Positions 8,358 through 17,001 of a stretch of DNA of 64,000 nt are shown here, one piece after another. Position 1 is the first letter of the stretch. Every line of letters begins with the position of its first letter. The notes beneath the pieces were generated by a model that saw nothing but the letters and a program-made list of their open reading frames with translations, searched no databases and was not told the DNA's origin. Origin of the DNA: [Leptolyngbya] sp. JSC-1 (GTDB lineage Bacteria > Cyanobacteriota > Cyanobacteriia > Elainellales > Elainellaceae); contig KL662191.1 of NCBI GenBank assembly GCA_000733415.1, positions 2,221,007 through 2,285,006 of the forward strand. The letters run 5' to 3'. A program made the position numbers and the translations under genes.

Positions 8358-8697
8358 ATCTAACCCCAAATAGATTGAACTCATTGTGTGAAATTCATAG
8401 GCAATCTCAGCCAGAGATCCTGGCTCTAGGAGGCGTGGAGTTATGGAAATTGTGGAGTACAGATCCTCTCCCTTTGATTCCAGACTTCTTATTCTACTCG
8501 CCCTTTTGCTGAAACCAAGAAATGTTTCAAGTCTTTTAATGTTGATGTGAAACCCGAATGGATCGCAGCAGCTGCAGGCCAACTTAGCCGTCGAACAGTT
8601 CAAATTAGCAGCAGCCAGCTTGCTCTCAGAAACATTAGCGCTCAACTATCCACTAGATTCAACCTGCTATAGTACAACGCAACGTTTATCTACCGCT

Positions 8698-8810
8698 TAC
8701 AGCGTTTTTCACGCATGTGAGGTATAGGGGGTGTGGACGCTTCGCCCCCACGCAGGGGCACTGCCCCTGCACCCCGTTTTTCGTACTTCACTAGCCTGAA
8801 AAAGGCTGTA
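8698..8810 (+). repeat. 113-bp palindromic repeat family, copy 2
   Basis: Starts TACAGCGTTTTTCA and ends TGAAAAAGGCTGTA (near-perfect 14-bp terminal inverted repeats), with an inner perfect 9-bp hairpin GCAGGGGCA/TGCCCCTGC. Nearly identical to copy 3 at 22915-23027. It ends 2 bp from the stop codon of the HD-domain gene. Confidence 0.88.
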
Positions 8811-8812
8811 TC

Positions 8813-9460
8813 TCAACTAACTGCTTTCAAATGGTGTAGTCCCGATGCTAAAAGTGGATAGGACTGAGCAAGAGCCATGACATCTTCAAGATAGGTCCGC
8901 GGCGACAGTCGCCCCTTGATCTGCTCCGTGATATCGATCAGCTGCCAAGCTTCATTAATTAGTGATTCTCTCAGCTCACCCAACTCAGGAATATTCTGTC
9001 CAAAATGTAAATAAGCTGGCTTAAACCCAGCAAGTTTTGTCAGGCGCATGATTTCAAGCGTATCTGCGTCATCTGCAATTTGCTGATTAATACTTTGCGG
9101 TGTTCCTTGTTTGACAATCAACTGCGAAATAGATCTGGCCCATACATCCTCGATAGCTAGAGTTTTCCTGAGATAATTGAAGCAATTTTCTGCGCTCGCC
9201 AGCTCCCAAATATCCACACCGTTGTCTTGCCGAGCAGAATCATGAAAGGCCACAGCATAGCGAATTGCAAATCGATCGACTTCAGCAAAAGGGGTGTACA
9301 GCGATGCCATCACTTCAGCCAACATAATACTTCGACAAATATGTAGCCTGCCGTGAATTCTGGGATAATCAAATTCGTCTTCATGCCGTGCATAGATTGG
9401 CAAAATATCGTTTTGTAGTGCAGCAACGAACTGGTGCCACGGGTCAATTGTATCGGTCAT
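8813..9460 (-). CDS. HD-domain-like (phosphohydrolase-type) protein
   Basis: 215 residues with the HD-superfamily metal-site pattern: HGRLHICR (first His), AVAFHDSARQ (HD dyad) and a later D in ADDADTLEIMRL. Members hydrolyse nucleotides or phosphate esters; the substrate here is unknown. No membrane segment. ATG 9460 is chosen because AGGAAGGA lies just upstream; the frame is open 20 codons further without a ribosome site. It lies 89 bp after the Kef-type antiporter gene on the same strand and may be co-transcribed. Confidence 0.75.
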   Translation of the reverse strand: MTDTIDPWHQFVAALQNDILPIYARHEDEFDYPRIHGRLHICRSIMLAEVMASLYTPFAEVDRFAIRYAVAFHDSARQDNGVDIWELASAENCFNYLRKTLAIEDVWARSISQLIVKQGTPQSINQQIADDADTLEIMRLTKLAGFKPAYLHFGQNIPELGELRESLINEAWQLIDITEQIKGRLSPRTYLEDVMALAQSYPLLASGLHHLKAVS

Positions 9461-9549
9461 TCGTCCTTCCTGACTTGACGTAAAGCTCCTACAGATAACT
9501 GTCAAACAGATAACAGCCAAAGATAACAGTCAAACCGTTACGACCTCAG

Positions 9550-11553
9550 CTAAAAAGTCGCCGCCTTCAACAGTTTTTCAAACGCATTATGTTCCTCAAG
9601 ACTGCCCACCACCAGCAGGCGATCGTCCGCTTCTAGCCTCAGATCTCCCGTAGGATAGCGGTGCAGGTGTTTGTGACGTTCAACAGCCATGATCGTAGCT
9701 CCTGTCAAGCGGCGGATGTTGGCTTGAGCTAAGTTCAACCCCACCAAAGGCGAGTCAGAAGGCAGCCCATACCAGTGCCGTTGCAGCCCCTCGATTGCCG
9801 CTTCTAGATCGGTTGCGCCCCAATATTCAGCCCGTTCCGGCAAAATGTCTCGATAGCGGCCCGTGCGGTAGCGGTTCACCACCTGCTGTACCTCAAACGT
9901 GGCATCTCCCAGTTTCAACAGCATATGGGCACCCATCTCTAGAGCCGCTTCAAACTCTGGCTGCACTACTTCCTGAGCACCGAGCTGGTAGAGCACATCG
10001 ATCTCCTGATTGCCATGCGCTCGCACGGTAATGTCCAGATCCGGAGCCAGACTGAGGGCGCGGTTGAGGGTGAGACGGGTAGCCATCGGGTCAGGCAGAG
10101 CAATGGCCATCGCCTTGGCTTGAGATAGACCGGCCTTTTCTAAAACCAGCCCACTGGAGGCATCGCCAAACAGGTAGGAAATGCCCCGGTCTCGCAGCGA
10201 TTGCAGCACCGCTTCATTGTTATCAATCACCAAAATCTGATAGCCCTGAAAATACAGCATCCGCACCAAGGTTTGCCCGACTCTGCCATAGCCCGCAACC
10301 ACCACATGCCCGCTCAGTTCCTCCTCCAGCCCAAACAAACGCGGCGCATGGTTTAACTGGAGGAGATTGTTCAACCAGCGAAACTGCTCCAACCCAGTCA
10401 GCAGGTGGGGGGTTGCCCGCAGCAGAAAGGGGGTAATCAGCAACGTGGCCGCCGTTGTGCCCACAGTTAGCCCGTATAAACGAGGCGAAAACAGCCCTTG
10501 ACTTTGCGCCACTCCCGCTAAGACAAAGGAAAACTCTCCGATTTGATTAATCCCCAGGCCAACAGTGAGCGCCGTCTTGAGCGAATAGCCAAACAACCTC
10601 ACCACCCCCGTTGCAATCACCGCTTTGCCAATCATCGTTACAGCCACTAGCCCAACCAACACCCAACTATTCGCCAGCAAAAAGCCAGGATCAATCAGAA
10701 TACCAATTGAGGCAAAAAACAGCGTCGCGAAGACATCCCGCATCGGCAGCATCCGGTCCAGCGCATGATCGGCATACTCCACATTAGAAATCATCAATCC
10801 GGCCACAAATGCGCCCATTTCGATCCCCAGACCCAACGCCGAAGTGAGCAGCGCAATCCCCAAGCAGAGCACCAGAATGCCCAACAGAAACAGTTCTTGG
10901 GAACCACTGCGGACCAGCAACCGCACCACGAGCGGAATCACCCATTTCCCGACCAGAATTGCTCCTCCCAGAAAGAGCAGGGCTTTCAGCAGCGCCATCA
11001 ATAGGGCAATCCCGATGGCATTGCTGGGTAGGGTAAGAGCAGGTAGGATTGCCAGCATCAGGCCCACGCCCAAATCCTGCACAATCAAAATCGCCAGCAT
11101 GATCTGACCGTGATTAGTTTGCACCTCGTTGCGTTCAATCAAGCTTTTCAACACCACGGCAGTGGAAGAGAGCGACAGAACTGCGCCCAGAAAAATGGCC
11201 TTCGGAATCGTAGCAACCCAGCCGGTTGCATAGGCTAAACCAGCTCCCAAGGCGATGGTGAGGAGAATCTGCAGCGAGCCACCTCCCAGAGCAATCCTCC
11301 GCATTCGCAGCAAGTCTTTGAGGGAGAACTCAATCCCCAGGGCAAACAGCAGCAGCGCTACTCCAATGTTGGCAAGAACCTGGATATCTCCTTCAAGCGT
11401 GATTAGTTTCAACCCCGTTGGGCCAATCAACATTCCCCCCAAGAGATAGCCCAGCAGCACTGGTTGACCCAAACGACTGGCTAAGTATCCTCCAGCAGCG
11501 GCAGATCCCAACACAGTCACCATTTCTACAATCAGCGTTAACTCTCCAGCCAT
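9550..11553 (-). CDS. Kef-type monovalent cation:proton antiporter (CPA2) with RCK domains
   Basis: 667 residues. Residues 1-390 form the CPA2 Na+/H+-exchanger-like membrane domain with about 12 hydrophobic segments. HVVVAGYGRVGQTL at about 413-427 starts a TrkA-N (RCK_N) Rossmann domain, and residues ~575-660 form a TrkA-C domain ending in EADDRLLVVG. It should exchange K+ or Na+ for protons across the plasma or thylakoid membrane, gated by nucleotide binding. The full-length architecture matches KefB/KefC-like cyanobacterial proteins. Confidence 0.92.
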   Translation of the reverse strand: MAGELTLIVEMVTVLGSAAAGGYLASRLGQPVLLGYLLGGMLIGPTGLKLITLEGDIQVLANIGVALLLFALGIEFSLKDLLRMRRIALGGGSLQILLTIALGAGLAYATGWVATIPKAIFLGAVLSLSSTAVVLKSLIERNEVQTNHGQIMLAILIVQDLGVGLMLAILPALTLPSNAIGIALLMALLKALLFLGGAILVGKWVIPLVVRLLVRSGSQELFLLGILVLCLGIALLTSALGLGIEMGAFVAGLMISNVEYADHALDRMLPMRDVFATLFFASIGILIDPGFLLANSWVLVGLVAVTMIGKAVIATGVVRLFGYSLKTALTVGLGINQIGEFSFVLAGVAQSQGLFSPRLYGLTVGTTAATLLITPFLLRATPHLLTGLEQFRWLNNLLQLNHAPRLFGLEEELSGHVVVAGYGRVGQTLVRMLYFQGYQILVIDNNEAVLQSLRDRGISYLFGDASSGLVLEKAGLSQAKAMAIALPDPMATRLTLNRALSLAPDLDITVRAHGNQEIDVLYQLGAQEVVQPEFEAALEMGAHMLLKLGDATFEVQQVVNRYRTGRYRDILPERAEYWGATDLEAAIEGLQRHWYGLPSDSPLVGLNLAQANIRRLTGATIMAVERHKHLHRYPTGDLRLEADDRLLVVGSLEEHNAFEKLLKAATF

Positions 11554-11630
11554 TTATTTTTGTTGAGGATTTGTTGAGGGTTTGTTGAGTATGGTTATTG
11601 AATTAGGTGTGTCGCATTCAAATCTCTCAA

Positions 11631-12182
11631 ATGAAGACTCAATACTACACTGCCACTAGCTTAGACGGGTTCATTGCCGATGCAGAAAATTCTTTAGATT
11701 GGCTGTTTCAGTTTGGCGAACCCGAAAATGGCAGCTACTCGAATTTCATCCGCGAAGTCAGTGCCATAGCAATGGGTGCAACAACCTACGAATGGATTCT
11801 CAACCATCCCAGCGATGATAATTCCAATCCGGTATGGACCTATGAGCAACCTGCCTGGGTGTTTACCTCCCGAAGTCTACCGACCATCCCAGGCGCGGAT
11901 ATCAAATTTGTTAAAGGCGATGTCCGTCCGGTGCATCAAGAAATGAGTGCAGCAGCAGGCGACAAAAACATTTGGCTGGTAGGTGGCGGGGACTTGGTTG
12001 GTCAATTTTATGATCACGGATTGCTGGATGAAATCATCGTTCAAATCACGTCAGTGACCCTGGGAAGTGGAGCACCTCTACTGCCGCGTCGAATTGTTAC
12101 ACCGCCATTAAAACTACTATCAGCAACAGTGTACGGCCATGCATTTGCAGAGCTGCGATATCAGGTTTTCCCTCCAGAGTAA
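11631..12182 (+). CDS. Dihydrofolate reductase family protein (RibD_C domain)
   Basis: 183 residues. The start MKTQYYTATSLDGFIAD is the typical N-terminus of the RibD C-terminal-domain family; IWLVGGGDLVGQFYDHGLLDEI is the conserved nucleotide-binding block (quoted positions about 109-130). These cytoplasmic proteins share the DHFR fold and use NADPH, but most are not folate enzymes and the substrate is unknown. The frame opens at a GTG at 11607; ATG 11631 is chosen by family alignment. The upstream gap contains three 11-bp units like TTTGTTGAGG. Confidence 0.85.
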   Translation: MKTQYYTATSLDGFIADAENSLDWLFQFGEPENGSYSNFIREVSAIAMGATTYEWILNHPSDDNSNPVWTYEQPAWVFTSRSLPTIPGADIKFVKGDVRPVHQEMSAAAGDKNIWLVGGGDLVGQFYDHGLLDEIIVQITSVTLGSGAPLLPRRIVTPPLKLLSATVYGHAFAELRYQVFPPE

Positions 12183-12205
12183 TAGATAGAGAATAGATAA
12201 ATCCC

Positions 12206-12240
12206 GCCAAAAATCACCGTTGTTATATACGATGATTTTT
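12206..12240 (+). terminator. Imperfect hairpin after the RibD_C-family gene
   Basis: AAAAATCA (12209-12216) and TGATTTTT (12233-12240) are exact complements, 27 bp downstream of the stop codon, and the right arm ends in a T-run. This is a plausible but weak intrinsic terminator. Confidence 0.4.
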
Positions 12241-12452
12241 CGGCGTTGCTGAATAGAGATATGAATTGCCCGTTCGGCTGATCTCACGTCGCTCGCGGAG
12301 CGCGTTCCACGAACGAAGCCCTAGCCTGCCAATTCTGGGGGGAACCGGACCTTTCAAAGTCCCCCAGCATATAGCCCTAACGGGCATTCCAGACAAGGGA
12401 GCTATCAACGGTACAGCAACGCCACGATTCATACCCCAATTCAGCAACGCCG
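12241..12452. mobile_element. MITE-like element, 212 bp with terminal inverted repeats
   Basis: The ends CGGCGTTGCTGAAT and ATTCAGCAACGCCG are a perfect 14-bp inverted repeat; with three mismatches the match extends to 26 bp. The element is flanked on both sides by TTTTT, which could be a 5-bp target duplication, though it is low complexity. It carries no credible gene; frames across it are chance. Part of its interior (12331-12400) resembles the repeat at about 54470-54550. Confidence 0.7.
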
Positions 12453-12558
12453 TTTTTCCTAAGAGACAATTTTTCTCTCTGTAAGAGTATGTATTCAGAA
12501 ACACTTCCACTGAGATGATTTTATGGTTTATTCTTTTGATAAAAATTGGAGGATTATG

Positions 12559-13065
12559 ATGAAACATAAATTAAACAGAACTGTTGCAATTACTTTTGCA
12601 ATTCCTGTTGCAAGTGTTGTGGGTACCGTAGGAGCAACATTAGCCTTACTAAGTAACTCGCTATTAGCCCAGGAGGCAGTAGCCCAGGAGGCAGTAGCAC
12701 CAGAAGATCTATATGTTGGCTTATGGCAGGGTGTGGATGAAGTAGATGGCGGTAATTCACTGCGTTCGATCCTGCCCGCTGAATCTGGGTTTAAGGTGGT
12801 GGGGCGGGATACCTGGCACGGGCCTTGCAAGTACGGCGATCCTGCTACTGTCCTGGCTCAGTTGAGTGTAGAGCAGGAGTCTCTGGTCGGGACCTGGAAC
12901 CTAGATTGCCAGGTAGGGGAAACGGCTGAAACCGGCGATCGCTCATTCAAGGTTCGCTACACGTTTGATCCCGCCACCGAGACGTTAACAGAAACATTAC
13001 TCGATCCTCAGACTGAAGAACCAATTGACCGTATCCCGATCGTTTTCTTTCGGGTTTCTCCATAA
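12559..13065 (+). CDS. Exported hypothetical protein
   Basis: 168 residues, not recognised. The N-terminus has a signal peptide (hydrophobic residues ~7-32, ending SLLAQ). A 6-residue duplication (AQEAVAQEAVAPED) follows the predicted cleavage zone. The mature part is acidic, probably beta-rich, with two cysteines (in HGPCKYGD and NLDCQVGE) that could form a disulfide. Start: GGAGG at 12548-12552 gives 6-nt spacing to ATG 12559; the ATG one codon earlier has only 3 nt. It is monocistronic, between the MITE-like element and a convergent histidine kinase. Confidence 0.75.
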   Translation: MKHKLNRTVAITFAIPVASVVGTVGATLALLSNSLLAQEAVAQEAVAPEDLYVGLWQGVDEVDGGNSLRSILPAESGFKVVGRDTWHGPCKYGDPATVLAQLSVEQESLVGTWNLDCQVGETAETGDRSFKVRYTFDPATETLTETLLDPQTEEPIDRIPIVFFRVSP

Positions 13066-13098
13066 GTCTTCTTGAACTGTTTTGACAATTGCCGTTGG

Positions 13099-13157
13099 GG
13101 TCTAGTAAAGCAGAATAGCAGACACAAGTGATTGGATGATCTGCTTTGCCCTAGACC
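13099..13157. terminator. Inverted repeat between convergent genes
   Basis: GGTCTAGTAAAGCAGA (13099-13114) pairs with TCTGCTTTGCCCTAGACC (13140-13157) except for a small bulge, giving about 15 bp of stem with a 25-nt loop. It lies between the convergent exported protein gene and histidine kinase gene and may terminate both. Just beyond, at 13194-13205, is CAGGACTTACGCA, a motif also present as CAGGACTTATGCA near 54430. Confidence 0.5.
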
Positions 13158-13213
13158 TATCGAGGCCAAATTCAAGGAAATCCATTTTCATCAGGACTTA
13201 CGCACAGAGGAGT

Positions 13214-15340
13214 TCATCCGCTGCTCTGCCTTGAGTTGACCGGCAACGTAAACCAAAACAGCGTTCCTTGCTTGAGTTGACTCCTGACGCCGATCTGACC
13301 ACCGTGAGCCTCAATAATTTGCTGGCAGAGGTACAGTCCCAACCCCAACCCCACCGATTTGGGTTTTGACTTGCCGCGAAAATAAGGGTCAAACAGCCGC
13401 TCGCACTGTTCTGGCTCAATCCCAACCCCATCGTCTGCGACGGTGCAGCGAATCCAGTCACCCTCTGGTTGGGCATCCAGCACAATCTTCAGCCCCGGTG
13501 GATTGTGTTTGAGGGCATTGGCCAGCAGGTTTTGGTAGACTCGCGCCAGTTGCAAGGGGTCCACCTCAACCAAGGGCAGATCTTCAGGAATCTGGTTTTC
13601 GAGCTGGGTGTGCTCGCGCTCCATCATGGGCAGCAGATCGGCAATTGCCGAAGTCACCAGCGGCCGCAGGGTTAGGGGTTTGGGATGCAGCGTAATCCCC
13701 CAAATTTCGGCGGCGTGGGTGTCGATTAGCGAATTGATCAGGTCTAACTGGCGCTGATTGCTTTCCTGCATCCGCTCTAGCACTTTGCGCGGCAGCGTGA
13801 TCGTGTCACCGGGCTGGTTGCTGAGGTTATTCAACACCATTGAAGTGCCCAACACCGGGTTGCGCAAATCGTGGGAAACGGCGTGCAAAAACAAATTCAA
13901 CTGCCGTCGCAGCTCGGCTTCTAGGGTTTCGAGCTGGTCGTTTTTGTGCTCTAGGCCACGCGAGTATTCCTGAATCTGCCAGTGCCATTGTTTGAGTTGC
14001 TGCCGCATGTGGTTGAAGGCGTACACCAGCACGCCCAACTCACCAGAGCGCTGAATCGTCACCGGACGGTCCCAGTCTCCCTGAGCGAGCGCATCTGCTG
14101 CCCGACTCAATTGGATGATTGGTTTAGTCAGCCAGCGACCCGCTCCAACCCCAAAGGCAATTGCTCCCAAAGATCCCACCAGGCAAAGCAAGGCCGTCGT
14201 CAAGGTATTGGCTCGGATTTGCGCCATGAAATCATCTTCCGGCACCGTGATCACCACCAGCCAATCGACCCCTCGGTATTCCTGGTTGCGAAACGGCTCG
14301 ATGCGCACAAACTGTTGTTTCCCAGCCGAAGTACGAAACTCCAACTGCTGCGGGCGACGTTGCAACCGATAGCTAATCTGGTCAAACCCACCAAATCGGC
14401 GGCGGAGAAATTCAGCCGTCTCGCGGGTGAGGGGATCGGTACTCTCGCTGGCCCGAATGCTGCGCAGCTCACCGCCATCATGCTTGAATGGGGTTTCCTC
14501 CATTGACGTAGCCAACAGGTCACCATTCAGCTTCATGACAAAAACTTGGCCGGTCTTACCCACCTTGAGGCTGCCTAAAAACTTGTTGATGTTGAGTAGG
14601 CTGAGGGTGGCATCGGTGACGCCCACTAAATTGCCCCTGCGGTCGTAAAGGGGTTGATCGGCTGAAATCACATAATCTTCTGTGCCAACCGTGGTGTAAG
14701 GACCAACCCAAATCAAACGACCTGCCTTTACAGCATCTTGGTACCAGGGGCGACTGCGCGGATCGTAAGGCGTAACTTCGTCGATTGGCTTGGCATCTAC
14801 CTCTCTGCCCCACTGGTTCAACTTCCAGGTACGCAGGGTTTCATCTTGCTGCCGGTTTAGCATGCTCAGGGTCAACTGGCCGTTCTGGGGGTCATAGCCC
14901 ACATCCACATAGTTGCCCTGCTGGGTGCCAATCGCCAGAAAAGAAATATCGTCTGGCTGCTGGCTGGGAGAAGGATTGCCCGGTTCGGTGGCTAAAAATT
15001 GATTATTAAACCGACTGAACTGATTCCATAGATACACCCGCAGCGCTTCAATATCCTGGACATCCAACAGGTCCTGCCGGACGAGATCAGCAGTAGCCTG
15101 GTTTGCCAACTGCGGCATTTTTAGATAGGTTTCCAGGGTTTGTTCAATCCGCTGCCCAATCTCGGACTCTAGCTCCATCGCCAGCGTTTTCACCGCGCTC
15201 TGCCCATTGCGAAACGAAAGAAACCCAATCAATCCGGCTATCAGCAGAATTTGCAGCACAAACGGGATAATCAGTACAGCCCGCAGTGGCAGCCTCGAAG
15301 AAAAGAAGGATAGAAAATGACGGATAGGGGGCTTGGGCAT
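13214..15340 (-). CDS. Cache-HAMP sensor histidine kinase
   Basis: 708 residues. Order: TM1 (about 21-42), periplasmic double-Cache domain (about 60-365, with YDPRSRPWYQDAVKAG), TM2 (about 382-402), HAMP (to ~455), coiled coil, HisKA with phospho-acceptor His490 in HAVSHDLRNP, and HATPase (N box NLLANALKHN, G boxes DDGVGI and GLGLGLYL). It should sense an extracellular small molecule and phosphorylate a response regulator not encoded next to it. ATG 15340 is used; an in-frame GTG at 15367 would add 9 residues and cannot be excluded. A paralogue with a similar N-terminus is the large kinase at 50-54 kb. Confidence 0.92.
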   Translation of the reverse strand: MPKPPIRHFLSFFSSRLPLRAVLIIPFVLQILLIAGLIGFLSFRNGQSAVKTLAMELESEIGQRIEQTLETYLKMPQLANQATADLVRQDLLDVQDIEALRVYLWNQFSRFNNQFLATEPGNPSPSQQPDDISFLAIGTQQGNYVDVGYDPQNGQLTLSMLNRQQDETLRTWKLNQWGREVDAKPIDEVTPYDPRSRPWYQDAVKAGRLIWVGPYTTVGTEDYVISADQPLYDRRGNLVGVTDATLSLLNINKFLGSLKVGKTGQVFVMKLNGDLLATSMEETPFKHDGGELRSIRASESTDPLTRETAEFLRRRFGGFDQISYRLQRRPQQLEFRTSAGKQQFVRIEPFRNQEYRGVDWLVVITVPEDDFMAQIRANTLTTALLCLVGSLGAIAFGVGAGRWLTKPIIQLSRAADALAQGDWDRPVTIQRSGELGVLVYAFNHMRQQLKQWHWQIQEYSRGLEHKNDQLETLEAELRRQLNLFLHAVSHDLRNPVLGTSMVLNNLSNQPGDTITLPRKVLERMQESNQRQLDLINSLIDTHAAEIWGITLHPKPLTLRPLVTSAIADLLPMMEREHTQLENQIPEDLPLVEVDPLQLARVYQNLLANALKHNPPGLKIVLDAQPEGDWIRCTVADDGVGIEPEQCERLFDPYFRGKSKPKSVGLGLGLYLCQQIIEAHGGQIGVRSQLKQGTLFWFTLPVNSRQSSG

Positions 15341-15421
15341 AGTGGCGTTGAGCGGGCGCTGAAACACCGCTCTAATTTAGAATAGCGTCCCCACCTGCGA
15401 GTGACGCAGCCAAAGCGTAAA

Positions 15422-15463
15422 GGTTCCAAGACAATGGTTCCAAGACAATGGTTCCAAGACAAT
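15422..15463. repeat. Three exact tandem copies of a 14-bp unit
   Basis: GGTTCCAAGACAAT occurs three times without mismatch, between the divergent histidine kinase and photolyase genes. The position, about 90 bp upstream of the photolyase start, would allow it to act as a protein-binding array or simply reflect slippage. Confidence 0.8.
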
Positions 15464-15551
15464 GGCTTCTCCCTCTGGCGCAGCATCCCAACTCAGCCGA
15501 GTCGCTTTATCCTGAATAGAGTTTGCAATAAAGTTGTTCTCCGCCTGCCCC

Positions 15552-16979
15552 ATGACTGATTTAATTTTGTTTTGGCATCGCCGTGATTTGCGCACGGTAG
15601 ACAATATCGGTCTAGATGCCGCGCGTCAGCGTAGTTCCAAAGTAATTGGTGTGTTCTGCCTCGATCCCAACATCTTGCAGCGGGATGATGTGGCCCCGGC
15701 ACGAGTCACCTATCTAATCGGCAGTTTAGCCAAGCTTCAGGAAAGCTACGCCCAAGCAGGCAGCCAGTTGCTGATTCTGCAAGGCCAGCCCGTCGAGCGA
15801 TTGCCCGCCCTAGCCAAAGCGCTTTCGGCCCAAGCCGTTTACCTGAACCGCGATGTCGAACCCTATGGCCGAGAACGCGACCGCACCGTTGCCGCCGCTC
15901 TGCGGGAAGCAGGGGTAGAAGTCCAGGCGTTTTGGGACCAGTTGCTGCACGCCCCGACGCAGGTAATGACCGGCTCCGGCCAGCCCTATACGGTCTACAC
16001 CCCCTTCTGGCGCAACTGGAAAAGCCAGCCCAAAGCCGAGCCAGTAGTCGGCCTGACTCAAGCCAGCGGATTATCTGAGTCCGAAATTTCCACCGCCCAA
16101 GCCGAGACGATTGCTCTCCCCACCGCCAAGGATCTAGGTTTCCTCTGGGACACCGAACTACCCCTCGCGCCTGGTACCGCCGCCGCCCAGGAAAAACTAA
16201 ACGCCTTTTGTAGCCACGCCATTCAAGAGTATGGAGAGCAGCGCAACTTTCCAGCCGTAGATGGCACCTCCCGCCTGAGTGCTGCCCTCAAATTTGGCAC
16301 GATTGGCATTCGCACCGTTTGGGCCGCCACCGAAGCCGCCGCTGCCGAAAGCCGCAGTGACGAAACTCGCCAGAACATCCAAACCTGGCAGCAGGAGCTA
16401 GCCTGGCGCGAATTCTACCAGCACGCCATGTATTTCTTCCCAGAGCTGGCCGAAGGGTCGTACCGTGCCCAGTTCAAGCAGTTTCCCTGGGGCAACAACG
16501 AAGACTACTTTCAAGCCTGGTGCGAAGGCCGAACCGGCTACCCAATTGTCGATGCCGCAATGCGGCAAATGAATACTATCGGCTGGATGCACAACCGCTG
16601 CCGCATGATTGTTGCCAGTTTCCTCACCAAAGACCTGATTGTGGATGGTCGCCTGGGCGAAAAGTACTTCATGCAGCGCTTGATTGACGGAGATTTATCA
16701 GCCAATAACGGCGGCTGGCAATGGAGCACCTCCAGCGGCATGGACCCCAAACCCCTGCGCATCTTCAACCCCTCCAGTCAAGCCCAAAAGTTTGACCCCG
16801 ATGGGGAATACATCCGCGAATGGCTGCCCGAACTGCGCAGCCTCGATACTGCAGACTTAGTCAGCGGCAAAATCTCCAGCTACGACCGCGAACGCTGCGG
16901 CTACCCAGCCCCGATTGTGGATCACAAGCAGCAGCAGCAGCAGTTTAAGCAGCTTTATCAGCAGCAGAAGCAGGCGTAG
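15552..16979 (+). CDS. phr: Deoxyribodipyrimidine photolyase (CPD photolyase, class I)
   Basis: 475 residues. Begins TDLILFWHRRDLR (photolyase N-terminal Rossmann domain for the antenna cofactor) and has the FAD-binding core with WREFYQHAM, NTIGWMHNRCRM and NGGWQWSTSSGMDPKPLRI, which match CPD photolyases, including those of cyanobacteria that use 8-HDF as antenna. It repairs UV-induced cyclobutane pyrimidine dimers in DNA using blue light. The C-terminus is glutamine-rich (a run of five Q, then QQQKQA), encoded by CAG/CAA triplets, an unusual tail. Start 15552 fits the family; an in-frame ATG 18 bp upstream lacks support. Confidence 0.95.
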   Translation: MTDLILFWHRRDLRTVDNIGLDAARQRSSKVIGVFCLDPNILQRDDVAPARVTYLIGSLAKLQESYAQAGSQLLILQGQPVERLPALAKALSAQAVYLNRDVEPYGRERDRTVAAALREAGVEVQAFWDQLLHAPTQVMTGSGQPYTVYTPFWRNWKSQPKAEPVVGLTQASGLSESEISTAQAETIALPTAKDLGFLWDTELPLAPGTAAAQEKLNAFCSHAIQEYGEQRNFPAVDGTSRLSAALKFGTIGIRTVWAATEAAAAESRSDETRQNIQTWQQELAWREFYQHAMYFFPELAEGSYRAQFKQFPWGNNEDYFQAWCEGRTGYPIVDAAMRQMNTIGWMHNRCRMIVASFLTKDLIVDGRLGEKYFMQRLIDGDLSANNGGWQWSTSSGMDPKPLRIFNPSSQAQKFDPDGEYIREWLPELRSLDTADLVSGKISSYDRERCGYPAPIVDHKQQQQQFKQLYQQQKQA

Positions 16980-17001
16980 GGAGATGGGGGTGATGGGGGA
17001 G

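Noticed and set aside
8319..8645. 108-codon frame on the minus strand
   Set aside because: Its end is made of the hairpin cluster and the rest has no family resemblance.
12223..12567. Frames on both strands across the MITE-like element
   Set aside because: They follow the palindromic repeat and share no protein-like features.
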